DNA of 64,000 nucleotides from V1-33 sp039795165 (lineage in GTDB: Bacteria; Verrucomicrobiota; Verrucomicrobiia; Verrucomicrobiales; V1-33): the NCBI GenBank assembly GCA_039795165.1, contig JBDKER010000002.1, positions 1 to 64,000 on the forward strand, given 5' to 3'. Every line of letters starts with the position of its first letter. The stretch's first letter is position 1. Shown piece by piece: positions 35,248 through 44,556 of this stretch. Position numbers and translations under genes: made by a program. Below the pieces are notes generated by a model. It did not search any database. It was not told the origin of the DNA and worked only from the letters and a program-made list of their open reading frames with translations.

Positions 35248-36219
35248 ATGGGCTTGTTCCCGACGATCGCCGACGAGCTGGGTCCGCTCGTGCAGGAAGC
35301 CGCCGACGCAGGCGTCATGGTCGGTACTTCATCATGGAAATACCCAGGCTGGATCGGCCAGCTGTACGACGCCTCCCGCTACGCCGTTCGCGGAAGACTG
35401 GCGCAGGCAAAGTTCGAGCGCGCATGCCTGACGGAATACGCTGAAGTCCTCCGGACCGTCTGCGTCGATGCCACGTACTACCGGTTTCCCGACCGTGCCA
35501 TGCTCGGCGGTCTGGCAGATCAGGTGCCCGACGGCTTCCAGTTCGGGTTCAAGGTGACGAGTGAAATCACGGTGAAGGATTTCCCGAAGCTCCCGCGGTA
35601 TGGTATGCGCGGGGGGCGCGGGAATCCGGATTTTCTGAATGCCGGACTCTTTGCGGAGGCCTTTCTGCGTCCATGCGAATCCATCCGCGGCAAGGTGGGC
35701 ATCCTCATCTTTGAATTCTCTCACTTCCATCCCGGGCAATTCGCGCGCGGCCGGGAATTCGTGGAACGACTCAACCAATTCCTTAGCGATCTGCCCCGCG
35801 GCTGGCGCTATGGCGTCGAAATCCGGAACCGCACATTCCTGCATCCCGACTACTTCAGCACCTTGCGGCGTCATGGAGTCGTGCATGTCTACAATCAGTG
35901 GACCGACATGCCATCGGTCGGCGAACAGATGGCCATGGAGGAATCGGCGACGGTCGATGGGGCAGTGGCGGCGCGGTTTCTCCTGACTCCGGGGCGCGAA
36001 TATGAAGCCGCCGTGGCCGCCTTCAGTCCCTACCGCGAAACGAAGCAGGTCGACGAGGGAGCCCGCGAAGCCGGCACCCGGCTCGTGCTTGCTGGCATGG
36101 CGCAGCGCAGACCCGGCAGCGCATGGATCTATGTGAACAACCGGCTCGAAGGCAGCGCCCTCCAGACGATTCGTGCCATGCTGCTGGCGGCACGGCTGCG
36201 CCGCATGGAGTCGCCCTGA
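35248..36219 (+). CDS. DUF72 (YecE-like) TIM-barrel protein
   Basis: 323 residues. VMVGTSSWKYPGWIGQLY is the DUF72 N-terminal signature. VCVDATYYRFPDRAML, FQFGFKVTSEITVKDF, GILIFEFSHFHPGQFARG, RYGVEIRNRTFLHPDYF and AWIYVNNRLEGSALQTI continue the barrel. The biochemical role of the family is unknown. It probably forms an operon with the rhomboid-like gene 6 bp upstream. Confidence 0.9.
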   Translation: MGLFPTIADELGPLVQEAADAGVMVGTSSWKYPGWIGQLYDASRYAVRGRLAQAKFERACLTEYAEVLRTVCVDATYYRFPDRAMLGGLADQVPDGFQFGFKVTSEITVKDFPKLPRYGMRGGRGNPDFLNAGLFAEAFLRPCESIRGKVGILIFEFSHFHPGQFARGREFVERLNQFLSDLPRGWRYGVEIRNRTFLHPDYFSTLRRHGVVHVYNQWTDMPSVGEQMAMEESATVDGAVAARFLLTPGREYEAAVAAFSPYRETKQVDEGAREAGTRLVLAGMAQRRPGSAWIYVNNRLEGSALQTIRAMLLAARLRRMESP

Positions 36220-36261
36220 TTTCCCCTTCCGGCCGACGTGGCCGAATCGTATGATGTCATC

Positions 36262-39200
36262 GTGTCCCGATCCGTTTTCCTGACAATGGCCGGTCTCTTT
36301 CTGTTCGCTGGGGCGTTCGCTGCAGCGGCGGCCGCGCCGGTCATGGTGAATGAGATTCATTACGACAATGCGGGCACCGATGCGCAGGAAGGCGTGGAAG
36401 TGGCCGGGGAAGCCGGGACGCTTCTCAGCGACTACGCGATCGCCTTCTACAATGGCAGTGGCGGGGGCGAATACCTGACCGTGAATCTGAGCGGTGTGAT
36501 CCCGTCGGAGAACGGCTCGGGATTCGGAGCGGTCTGGATTCCGGTGAGCGGGATTCAGAATGGAGCGCCGGATGGCCTTGTGCTCTACCGCCGGAGTACC
36601 CGGGAGATTCTTCAGATGCTGTCGTGGGAAGGCAGTCTGCCTGCGGTCAGCGGGGTCGCTGCCGGACAGACCCTGCCCGATATGGGAGTCGCCCAGCTGG
36701 GCAGCGATTCCGCCGAGCAAACTCTGCAACTTGTCGGGCGCGGGAATGCGGCTGCTCAATTCCAATGGGCCGGACCTCGCCTCGCCAGCCGGGGGAAACT
36801 CAATGCCGCGCAGGAATTGACCGGCACCGGAGCGTTGGTGACGGCTGCTGCCTTTCTGCCATCGCAGGTCCGTGAAGGTGGACGCGTCCAGTTCGCCATC
36901 CGCCTCGATCCACCGCCGGGCACGGCCACCGAATGGATTGTGCAGCAGAATCCGCCCGGTGCCGTCAATCTGCCGTCCCGACTTGCTGTGCCCGCCAGCG
37001 GTCAGCTCAGCATGGACATTACCGTCACAGCGGATGGCCTCGTGGAAGGCTATCAGGAAGTGGTCGTCGCCCTGAGCGACACCGCCGGGCAACGCAATCC
37101 AGCGTCGGCTGTGCTCGGGGTCATTGATGGCGATCGTCCGCGGGCCGCACCGGAGGGATCCCTGCGGGTCATGTCCTTCAATGTGCTCAACGGGGTGGGA
37201 TCGAGCGGCAGCGATGGCGGCCGGGCTGCGCGGGAAGTGATCGAGCGGATCAGTCCCGATGTGATCCTGTTCCAGGAAGTGGCGAGCGCTGGAGACTTCG
37301 GCGATCTTCTGGCGATGCTGCGCGAAGCCGGTTTCCCGGCAACGCCCGAGACCCTTGCGCTGCGCGGCGATGCCTTCGCGGACCAGCCATTGGTGCGCGG
37401 CGATCTCTCCGGAACGCAGGATGCTGCCGTCGTGATCGCCTCCCGCTGGCCCCTGCGTAATCGCGTCCAGATCGGCCGCGGCCTCGCCAACCGCCGGGAA
37501 ATCACCCGCTATCCGATGCTCGCAGTGGTCGATGTGCCATGGCTGAACCCCGCGGACGACCCCGCCATGGTCAGTGTCCATCTCAAAGCGGGCCGCAGCG
37601 ATGCGGATTCGTTCCGCCGCACCCTCGAACTGTTCCGCCTCCGCGAAGGACTGGCCGCCCTCGGCTGGACCGATGGTGCCCGGCCTCTGCTGGTGGGTGG
37701 CGATTTCAATGAAACCGACTGGATGCCGCAGGCGGTGTCGTACCGGACCGATGCCGCCGCCGTGCAGTCGCCGGGGACGCCCTTTGCGGATGGTTCGGCG
37801 CTGCCGTCATCCTTTCTCGTGGGAAGCGACCTCGCCGCTGGCCTGCTGCTGCCGTACCGTGTCTTCCCCCACAGCGGCATGAACCCGTCCGGACTGCAGG
37901 CCCTCGCATTGCGCCAGGCCGACGGGGTCAATGCCGTGACATGGCCCACGGGAGAAGCGAAACTCGATTACCTCTTCGTGAGCGATCGCCTTGCCGCCAT
38001 GGGATCGGAGCACGGCGAAGTCTTCGAAAGCCGCCTCGACGCCATCGCCGACGGCCTGCCGAAACGGACCGATCCCGCGCAGCCGGCCCTCAGCGCCACC
38101 GCGTCGGATCACCTCGCCGTCTTCGCTGACATCCCGATGCTGGATCAGCCTGGACTGCAGCTTGAAATGACGGCACCGCGCACCGATGAAGGTGCCGAGG
38201 GCATCGCGGCGGTCGTGCGCCTTTCCAAGCCGGTCGACCGCGCCGTCACCGTATCCCTGCGGCCATGGCGCGATGCCCGGCTGGAGATTCCCGATGTGAT
38301 CATTCCAGCGGGCTCGACCACAGGAACAGCCCCGGTGCAGATTCCATGGCTGGTATCGCCCGAACCCCACCGCATCGTCACCATCGAAGCCCATGCGGAC
38401 GGCTTCCGGCCCGCCTACGCCCGGCTGGAAGTGCGGAACCGTGAGCCATCCGGACAATTGATCCTAACTAAATACGCCGAGCCGGTGGGATCATCGGGAG
38501 GCCGTGCCATCGAAGTCATGAACCTCAGCGGAGAGATCATCGACTTTGCCCAGCGGGGCCTTGCGATCCGGCGCTACAGCAATGGTGCAACCGATGGGGT
38601 CAATGACGCCCGGGTTTCCTCCGGATGGCTCGCTCCCGGGCAGGTCGTGGTGATTGGTGATGCGACCACCGGTCAATGGATGGCTGCACAGGGATTCCTC
38701 GCAGCCACGGATTTCGGGGCCGCCGAAGACGGTACGGTCTATGTGAATGCGGAAGGCCGCGCTGTTTTCGTGTACGACCGCATGTCGTTCACCGGAAACG
38801 ACGCCCTTGAACTCGTGCTCGGCGGGCAGCGCTGCGATGTCTTCGGAGAAATCGGGCACGACCCTGGCGAGGCATGGCGCGGACCAGGCAGCGAAACGAC
38901 CGCCGATGCCGTGCTGCATCTGCGCGGGAGCATCGCCACGGGCACCGCCGGATGGCGGGATCCCGGACGTCGCTTCGCAGCGGCCGCCGGCGGACTCGCA
39001 GGATTCGGCGTCCCGCCCTTGATCACTGATCCATGGCCCGCATGGGCTGCGGCAGCCGGTCTCCGCGGGGTGCGCGCGGCTCCCACGGCCGACGCCGATG
39101 GCGATGGCACCATGAATCTTCTGGAATATGGCATGCTGAGCGCACCAGCCGATGGAGCATCGCTCCCGGTCATGGCCACGGGCGCCGACGGCATCACCCG

Positions 39201-39396
39201 ATTCCTGCGCACGTCCGATGCCGCGCTGCGCTTCACGGTCGAGGAATCCGATGACCTGCGCACATGGCGGCCGGCCGCCGGCACGGAAACCGTACTCCAG
39301 ATTCTGCCAGGCGGCGACGTGCGCGCGCGCTTCGATCCCCGGAACTGGGCCGGGGGTCAGCCCCGGTGGTACCGCCAAGGCATAGCCCGCGAATAA
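36262..39396 (+). CDS. secreted endonuclease/exonuclease/phosphatase-family protein flanked by lamin-tail domains
   Basis: About 1044 residues. VSRSVFLTMAGLFLFAGAFA is a signal peptide. A lamin-tail domain (about 25-180: VMVNEIHYDNAGTDAQEGVE) is followed by a Calx-beta-like part (about 185-290). An EEP domain (about 300-625) has RVMSFNVLNGVG, ISPDVILFQEVAS (metal Glu), VSVHLKAG, LLVGGDFNETDW (DxN), KLDYLFVSDRL and ASDHLAVFADI (catalytic His). A second Calx-beta-like domain and a second lamin-tail (about 735-900) come next, then a C-terminal strand typical of verrucomicrobial exported proteins (FTVEESDDLRTWRP). It is likely an extracellular DNase or phosphodiesterase. The GTG start at 36262 is chosen for the signal peptide; GTG 36238 is possible. 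Confidence 0.83.
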   Translation: MSRSVFLTMAGLFLFAGAFAAAAAAPVMVNEIHYDNAGTDAQEGVEVAGEAGTLLSDYAIAFYNGSGGGEYLTVNLSGVIPSENGSGFGAVWIPVSGIQNGAPDGLVLYRRSTREILQMLSWEGSLPAVSGVAAGQTLPDMGVAQLGSDSAEQTLQLVGRGNAAAQFQWAGPRLASRGKLNAAQELTGTGALVTAAAFLPSQVREGGRVQFAIRLDPPPGTATEWIVQQNPPGAVNLPSRLAVPASGQLSMDITVTADGLVEGYQEVVVALSDTAGQRNPASAVLGVIDGDRPRAAPEGSLRVMSFNVLNGVGSSGSDGGRAAREVIERISPDVILFQEVASAGDFGDLLAMLREAGFPATPETLALRGDAFADQPLVRGDLSGTQDAAVVIASRWPLRNRVQIGRGLANRREITRYPMLAVVDVPWLNPADDPAMVSVHLKAGRSDADSFRRTLELFRLREGLAALGWTDGARPLLVGGDFNETDWMPQAVSYRTDAAAVQSPGTPFADGSALPSSFLVGSDLAAGLLLPYRVFPHSGMNPSGLQALALRQADGVNAVTWPTGEAKLDYLFVSDRLAAMGSEHGEVFESRLDAIADGLPKRTDPAQPALSATASDHLAVFADIPMLDQPGLQLEMTAPRTDEGAEGIAAVVRLSKPVDRAVTVSLRPWRDARLEIPDVIIPAGSTTGTAPVQIPWLVSPEPHRIVTIEAHADGFRPAYARLEVRNREPSGQLILTKYAEPVGSSGGRAIEVMNLSGEIIDFAQRGLAIRRYSNGATDGVNDARVSSGWLAPGQVVVIGDATTGQWMAAQGFLAATDFGAAEDGTVYVNAEGRAVFVYDRMSFTGNDALELVLGGQRCDVFGEIGHDPGEAWRGPGSETTADAVLHLRGSIATGTAGWRDPGRRFAAAAGGLAGFGVPPLITDPWPAWAAAAGLRGVRAAPTADADGDGTMNLLEYGMLSAPADGASLPVMATGADGITRFLRTSDAALRFTVEESDDLRTWRPAAGTETVLQILPGGDVRARFDPRNWAGGQPRWYRQGIARE

Positions 39397-39535
39397 ACCG
39401 GATCTGCCCCCGCACATGAGAGAATCATGAGCCACGCCGGGCCGTCCGCGGAAATTTCCGCAGCCGTGTCAGAAAAAGCTTGTCCGGACCACGGCAGATC
39501 CGGTAGCAGCCACCGAATCCAACAACCAATTCATC

Positions 39536-39913
39536 ATGATCCGCTCCACAGTTTCCGCCCTCGCCGCTGCCGCCATGGTTTTTTCCGCCACCGCCGGACG
39601 CGTGGCTGCCGACGACCATGAAATCATCGAAGAAGCCATGAAGGGTGGCTTCAAAGGCGATGATTCCCTCGTGAAGAAGGTGGTGGGCGGCACGGCGACC
39701 AAGGAGGAAATGGCGAAGCTCAAGGAATACTGCGACGCCCTCGTCAAGGTGAAGCCTCCCGTCGGCGATGAAGCTTCATGGAAGGAAAAGACCGAAGCGA
39801 TGGCGAAGGCCATGGCTGCGGTCCAGGCGGGCGAAGCGGATGCCACCAAGGCCTTCGAAAAGGCTTCGAACTGCAAGGCCTGCCACGAAGTGCACCGCCC
39901 GAAAAAGAAGTGA
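39536..39913 (+). CDS. small exported c-type cytochrome
   Basis: 125 residues; signal MIRSTVSALAAAAMVFSATAGRVAA. The heme site CKACHEVH (C113, C116, H117) is near the C-terminus, after a four-helix-type Lys/Glu/Ala-rich region, the order seen in cytochrome c' (cytochrome c prime) and related proteins. It ends RPKKK. It could serve the PQQ dehydrogenases of the window as soluble electron carrier (inference). Convergent with the hydrolase gene that ends at 39948. Confidence 0.82.
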   Translation: MIRSTVSALAAAAMVFSATAGRVAADDHEIIEEAMKGGFKGDDSLVKKVVGGTATKEEMAKLKEYCDALVKVKPPVGDEASWKEKTEAMAKAMAAVQAGEADATKAFEKASNCKACHEVHRPKKK

Positions 39914-39920
39914 GCAGCTT

Positions 39921-39938
39921 CCTGCCGATCCGGGCAGG
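39921..39938. terminator. possible bidirectional hairpin between convergent genes
   Basis: CCTGCC-gatccg-GGCAGG, a 6-bp stem in the 34-bp gap between convergent genes. No T-run on either side, so only a weak terminator candidate. Confidence 0.3.
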
Positions 39939-39947
39939 ACACACGCG

Positions 39948-41000
39948 TCACGGATGCCGCGCCGCCATGGCACCGGCGAGAAATTCCGCAATCCGCTGAT
40001 CCGCCCAGCGGCACAGGTTTCCCGTGCCATCGGGGAAGCCGACATGGCCCCCGTGTTCCGGAGCTTCCAGATGAAAGTGCCCATGGCTGCGGGCCAGCAC
40101 GTCCGGAAATGAAGGCGGAGCCAGCATGGGGTCGTTGCGCGCATTGAGCAGCAGCGACCGCACAGTCAGCCGTGGCAGCAGCGGCAACGACGACGATCGC
40201 GCCCAGTAATCCTCCGCCGACGCAAACCCATTGAGCGGTGCCGTCACCAGTTCATCAAAGTCCCCAATCGTGCGGATCCCCCTCAGATCGCCCAGACGGC
40301 TCCAGCCCGGGAACCGCCGCGCCTTGTCCCATGCCTTGGGCACAAGGGTGCGCAGAAACCTCTGCAGGTACAGCCGGTTGAGCGGATCGCCATCAATGGC
40401 CCGCGCACTCGACGCCAGATCCACAGGAGCCGAAATGGCAGCGACCGCGGCCAACTGCGCCGGCGGGACCGCTTCCGCCGCAAACTTCAGCGAGAGATTG
40501 CCGCCGAGACTGAAGCCGACGAGCGCGATGTCCCGGTACTGCGGTGCCGCATGCGCGAAGACGGCACGCAGGTCGTCGGAGGCCCCGCTGTGATAGGTGC
40601 GCCGCAGCCGGTTGGGAATGCCACCGCAGCTCCGGTAATTCCATGCCAGCACGTCCCAGCCTTCCCGCCGCAGCCGGTCTGCCATGCTCCGGATGTACGG
40701 TGCCTCCACGCTGCCTTCCAGACCATGCGACAGAATCGCGAGACGCCCGCCCGGCGCTTCCTGCCGCCATGCCAGATCAAGGAAATCCCCGTCGGCCAGT
40801 TCCAGCCGTTCCCAGCGGTTCCATGGCTGGCGCGGTGCCGGAAAGAACGAGGCTGCCACGGTGGCGGCATGACCGCTGCGCAACAGCCGCGGGGGCACAT
40901 AGCTGGATTCAAGAAGGGGCACGGCAGAGCAGGGGAGTCGTCCGCAGAGAGGTACCGGCGGACGGATTGCACACGGGTTCAGATTCCCGTACGACACCAT
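39948..41000 (-). CDS. alpha/beta hydrolase, YheT/ABHD1-3 type
   Basis: About 350 residues. PPRLLRSGHAATVAASFFP matches the N-terminal YheT motif (ngHlqT). LAILSHGLEGSVEAPY is the oxyanion region, VLAWNYRSCGGIPNR the conserved strand, LVGFSLGGNLSLKFA the nucleophile elbow (GFSLGG), LLLNARNDPMLAPPSFP the acid, and APEHGGHVGFPDG the catalytic His. The family acts on esters or lipids. The start is unsure: ATG 41000 (GGGG six bases upstream) is used; GTG 40922 would remove 26 residues of doubtful coding quality. It is divergent from the sulfatase gene with 29 bp between the starts. Confidence 0.87.
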   Translation of the reverse strand: MVSYGNLNPCAIRPPVPLCGRLPCSAVPLLESSYVPPRLLRSGHAATVAASFFPAPRQPWNRWERLELADGDFLDLAWRQEAPGGRLAILSHGLEGSVEAPYIRSMADRLRREGWDVLAWNYRSCGGIPNRLRRTYHSGASDDLRAVFAHAAPQYRDIALVGFSLGGNLSLKFAAEAVPPAQLAAVAAISAPVDLASSARAIDGDPLNRLYLQRFLRTLVPKAWDKARRFPGWSRLGDLRGIRTIGDFDELVTAPLNGFASAEDYWARSSSLPLLPRLTVRSLLLNARNDPMLAPPSFPDVLARSHGHFHLEAPEHGGHVGFPDGTGNLCRWADQRIAEFLAGAMAARHP

Positions 41001-41029
41001 CGTCGCCCCATTTTCCTTCCGCCACAATC

Positions 41030-42394
41030 ATGAGAATCTCCCTGCTGCCATGCCTCTTCCTGCTGCTTCCCATGGCGGCCTGCCCAGCCGCAGAGGCCCC
41101 CGCCGCCCGCCGCAATGTCGTCCTGCTCTTCGCCGACGACTGGCGGCACGATACCCTCGGCTGCGCCGGAAACCCCATCGTCAGTACCCCGAACCTCGAC
41201 CGCCTCGCAGCCGAAGGCGTGCGCTTCACCCGGAACTGCGTGACCACTTCGATCTGCGGCGTCAGCAGGGCCTCCGTCCTCACCGGCCAGTGGATGTCGC
41301 GCCACGGCAACGAAGCCTTCCGGGAATTCAAAACCCCATGGGCCGATACCTACGCGGGACGACTCCGCTCGGTGGGCTACCACGTCGGCCACGTCGGCAA
41401 ATGGCATAACGGAAAATTCCCGGCGGAAGAATTCGACTTCGCACGGTCGTACGCCGGAACCCACTGGATGAAGCAACCAGGCGGCGACCGCATCCATGTG
41501 ACCAGACGCAACGAGAACGATGCCCTCGAATTCCTGCGGACGCGTCCGGCAGACAAACCATTCTGTCTCACCCTTGCCTTCTTTGCGACCCATGCAGAAG
41601 ACGGCAACCCGAAGCAGTTCCTGCCGCAGGAGGAAAGCATGACATGGTACCGCGACGTCACGGTGCCCGTCCCGGAAAATGCCACCGACGCCTCGTTCCG
41701 GCGCCTCCCGCCCTTCCTCGCGAACGAAAAGAACGAAGGCCGCCGCCGCTGGCACTGGCGCTTCGATGAACCAGCGAAGTACCAGGAAATGATGAAGAAT
41801 TACTACCGCCTCGCCACGGAAGTCGATGCCGTCTGCGGCAAGGTCGTCGAAGAACTCGCCCGGCAGAATGTCCTCGGCGAAACCCTCGTCATCTTCACCA
41901 CCGACAATGGCTACTTCCATGGCGAACACGGACTCGCCGACAAATGGTACCCATACGAGGAAAGCATCCGCACTCCCATGATCGTGCGCGACCCCCGCCT
42001 GCCGTCCGGCAAGCGCGGTCTCCAGTCGGATGCCTTCACTCTCAATGTAGACGTCGCTCCCACGATTCTCGCCGCCGCAGACGTCCCGGCTCCCGCAGGC
42101 ATGCAGGGCCGCGACATCGCCCCCCTCTACCTCGCCGAGGCCCCGCCGTCATGGCGTCAGGATTTCTTCTACGAACACGCCATCATCAATAACAAGGACT
42201 TCATCCCGGCTTCCCAGGCCCTCGTGGAACGTTCATGGAAATACCTTTGCTGGCCCGACTTCGGCCGCGAGCAACTCTTCCATCTGCAGGAGGATCCGCG
42301 CGAGGAACACGACCTCGCCGGAGACCCCGCGCAGGCCGCCCGCATGGAAACCATGAGGAAACGCTTCCGCGAACTGCGCGACGCCGCAAGGTGA
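41030..42394 (+). CDS. secreted type I sulfatase
   Basis: 454 residues with signal peptide MRISLLPCLFLLLPMAACPA. NVVLLFADDWRHDTLGC gives the metal Asp pair. The formylglycine site is TTSICGVSRASVLTG, with C76 converted and R80 conserved; the usual Pro at +2 is Val, as seen in one large verrucomicrobial sulfatase group. HVGKWHNGKF, LVIFTTDNGYFHGEHGLADK (metal Asp/Asn) and the PTILAAADVP strand complete the fold. It removes sulfate from polysaccharide or small ester in the periplasm or outside. The discoidin-type sensor kinase follows 107 bp later. No maturase (FGE or anSME) is in the window. Confidence 0.9.
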   Translation: MRISLLPCLFLLLPMAACPAAEAPAARRNVVLLFADDWRHDTLGCAGNPIVSTPNLDRLAAEGVRFTRNCVTTSICGVSRASVLTGQWMSRHGNEAFREFKTPWADTYAGRLRSVGYHVGHVGKWHNGKFPAEEFDFARSYAGTHWMKQPGGDRIHVTRRNENDALEFLRTRPADKPFCLTLAFFATHAEDGNPKQFLPQEESMTWYRDVTVPVPENATDASFRRLPPFLANEKNEGRRRWHWRFDEPAKYQEMMKNYYRLATEVDAVCGKVVEELARQNVLGETLVIFTTDNGYFHGEHGLADKWYPYEESIRTPMIVRDPRLPSGKRGLQSDAFTLNVDVAPTILAAADVPAPAGMQGRDIAPLYLAEAPPSWRQDFFYEHAIINNKDFIPASQALVERSWKYLCWPDFGREQLFHLQEDPREEHDLAGDPAQAARMETMRKRFRELRDAAR

Positions 42395-42500
42395 CTCCAT
42401 GGCTCGCGTCCGCATGACCACCGCCCCAGCCGCGTAGGAATATTCCCCGGCAACAGATCGCGGTGGAGTTGCACGCGGAATTGCGTATCGTTCCCAGCGT

Positions 42501-44477
42501 ATGATCGGACTGGAACTGCTGGCTTTGATTCTCCTCGGAAGCGAGGCAGCGGCTGCGCCCGTCCCTGCCGCGGAACGCTGGCGGCAACGCGTCGTGCCCG
42601 ATCTAAAAGCAGTCGCGCAGCGCATCCAGCAGCTCGAAACAGAACGCGCCCAGATTCCCATCCGCGCCGGGGCCCCGGATTACTCCGCACCCGGCTACCG
42701 CAGTGGCAGCGCCGCGGTCCCCAATGCCGTCAAATGGGTCCAGGTCGACCTCGGCCGCGAAATGCCGCTCGACGACATCGTCCTCATGCCGGCTGTCCTG
42801 CCGACGGCCTCAGGCGCCCCCTCGGTGGTCGGCTTCCCGCTCCGCTTCGCAGTCGATGTCTCGAATGACATGCTTCTCGCGGACCCGGTGCGCGTCTTCG
42901 ACCGCACCAGTGAGGATTTCCCCAACCCCGGACCCATGCCCGTCATGATCCGCAAGGTGGGTCAGACGGCCCGCTACGTCCGTGTCACCGCAGAACGCCT
43001 CGCCGGCGAACCCGATAACCACTACTTCGCGCTCGGCGAACTCGTGGTCTGCTCCGGAAACCGCAATGTGGCCGACGGCGCGGCCGTCCAAGCCTTCGAT
43101 ATGCTCGATTCACCACGCTGGAATCTCCAGGGGGTCGCCGATGGCGTGTCCGTGGCCGGACGACCGTCGGAAGAACGCTTCACTCCCACCAATGGCTACC
43201 ACGGACTCACTACCGCGGAAAACGAAACACAATGGGTCCAGTTGGACCTCGGCAGCCTCCTCCCCATCGACGAAGTCACCCTCATTCCCGCCCGCCCAGT
43301 CGACTACCCGGATACCATCGGCTTCGGCTTCCCAACCCGCTTCCGGGTCGAAATCTCGGAAGATGAATTGTTCAGCCGTCCCGTCGTCATCGCAGACTAC
43401 AGTGCCCAGCCATTTCCCAATCCAGGCGACCGCCGCGTCCGCTTCTTCGGCGGCGGCGTCGCCGGAAGGTTTGTCCGCGTGACCGCCACGGAACTCTGGC
43501 AGCGGGGACGTCCTTCCAACGATCATCTCTTTGCCCTCGCAGAAATGGAAGTGCTCTCGGGTGGACTCAATGCCGCCCTCGCAGCCACCGTGGAGGAATC
43601 GTCACCGCTCGAATCCCCCCTGCCTCTCTGGGGTCCGGCCTACCTCGTCGATGGTGTGTCGCCACCGGATGGCGTCGGCAATTACGCGGACTGGCTTGCC
43701 GCCCTCGTGCGGCTTCAGGTGATCGACTCCGAACTTCCCGGACTGCGCAGCAAAGCCTCACAACTGCGGGCCACCGCCGATCAGCGGCTCGCCATCATCG
43801 CGAGTGGATTCGCCGTGGCAGGAGCCATCGTGGGAGGTGGCGGCATCGCCCTCGGCAGACGCCGTCAGCGCCAGCAGGCCCAGAAACTCCGCGCCGGCAT
43901 CGCACGCGACCTGCACGACGAAATCGGCAGCAATCTCAGCAGCATCGGACTCCTCAGCGAACTCGCCCTCGATTCCGAGGCGGATCCCGCTGCCATGCAG
44001 GAGGAACTTAGGGAAATCCGCCGCGTCGCCATGGAAACGGCCGATTCCATGCACGACATCGTCTGGCTCATCAGCCCGGGACGGAAAACCGTCGGCGAAT
44101 TGTCGGCCCGGCTCCGCGAAACCGCGGAACTCATGCTCGCAGGCATGCAGTGGACCATGGAGGTCGACGGACTCGACGCCGGCACCAGCCTCTCGCTGGA
44201 AGCTCAGCGCGATGTCTTTCTCGTCTTCAAGGAAGCCCTCCACAATATCCGGCGTCACGCGGGAGCCACCGCGGTCACCATTCGGCTGGCGCGGCGCGGA
44301 CGATCCCTCGCCGTGGAAGTGGAGGACAATGGCAAGGGCTTCGATGCCGGCAGTACCGCACGGGGTTACGGCATCGCCAATATGAAACAGCGCGCCGCTT
44401 CCTGCCGCGGCGAATTCCGGCTCCGCTCGGGGACGGGCAAGGGAACTGCCATCAGCCTCCTCGTGCCATGCCGCTGA
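42501..44477 (+). CDS. NarX/DesK-type sensor histidine kinase with two discoidin-like extracellular domains
   Basis: 658 residues. After a signal segment (MIGLELLALILLGSEAAAAP), two F5/8 type C-like beta-sandwiches follow, about 55-190 (NAVKWVQVDLGREMPLDDIVL) and about 200-365 (ETQWVQLDLGSLLPIDEVTL), both with RYVRVTA / RFVRVTA strands. A TM segment is at about 433-455. Then come HisKA_3 (IARDLHDEIGSNLSSIGLLS, phospho-His H472) and HATPase_c (EALHNIRRHAG N-box, VEDNGKGFD G1, GYGIANMKQRA G2). Discoidin domains usually bind sugars or lipids, so the signal is probably an extracellular glycan (inference). The response regulator follows 79 bp later. Confidence 0.87.
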   Translation: MIGLELLALILLGSEAAAAPVPAAERWRQRVVPDLKAVAQRIQQLETERAQIPIRAGAPDYSAPGYRSGSAAVPNAVKWVQVDLGREMPLDDIVLMPAVLPTASGAPSVVGFPLRFAVDVSNDMLLADPVRVFDRTSEDFPNPGPMPVMIRKVGQTARYVRVTAERLAGEPDNHYFALGELVVCSGNRNVADGAAVQAFDMLDSPRWNLQGVADGVSVAGRPSEERFTPTNGYHGLTTAENETQWVQLDLGSLLPIDEVTLIPARPVDYPDTIGFGFPTRFRVEISEDELFSRPVVIADYSAQPFPNPGDRRVRFFGGGVAGRFVRVTATELWQRGRPSNDHLFALAEMEVLSGGLNAALAATVEESSPLESPLPLWGPAYLVDGVSPPDGVGNYADWLAALVRLQVIDSELPGLRSKASQLRATADQRLAIIASGFAVAGAIVGGGGIALGRRRQRQQAQKLRAGIARDLHDEIGSNLSSIGLLSELALDSEADPAAMQEELREIRRVAMETADSMHDIVWLISPGRKTVGELSARLRETAELMLAGMQWTMEVDGLDAGTSLSLEAQRDVFLVFKEALHNIRRHAGATAVTIRLARRGRSLAVEVEDNGKGFDAGSTARGYGIANMKQRAASCRGEFRLRSGTGKGTAISLLVPCR

Positions 44478-44556
44478 TTTTTCCGCCGCCTCCCGTTCCC
44501 GCTGCACCCGGTCACCCCGCCGGAGAAAACATGCCAGCCCACCTGCTTCCCACCCC

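Noticed and set aside
35332..37581. 749-codon open frame on the minus strand
   Set aside because: It lies wholly antisense to the DUF72 and EEP genes, which have clear family motifs. The translation is Arg/His/Pro-rich with no domain; this is a GC and codon-bias shadow.
40544..41029. 162-codon upstream extension of the sulfatase gene
   Set aside because: It lies antisense to the YheT-type hydrolase gene; the signal peptide starts at 41030.
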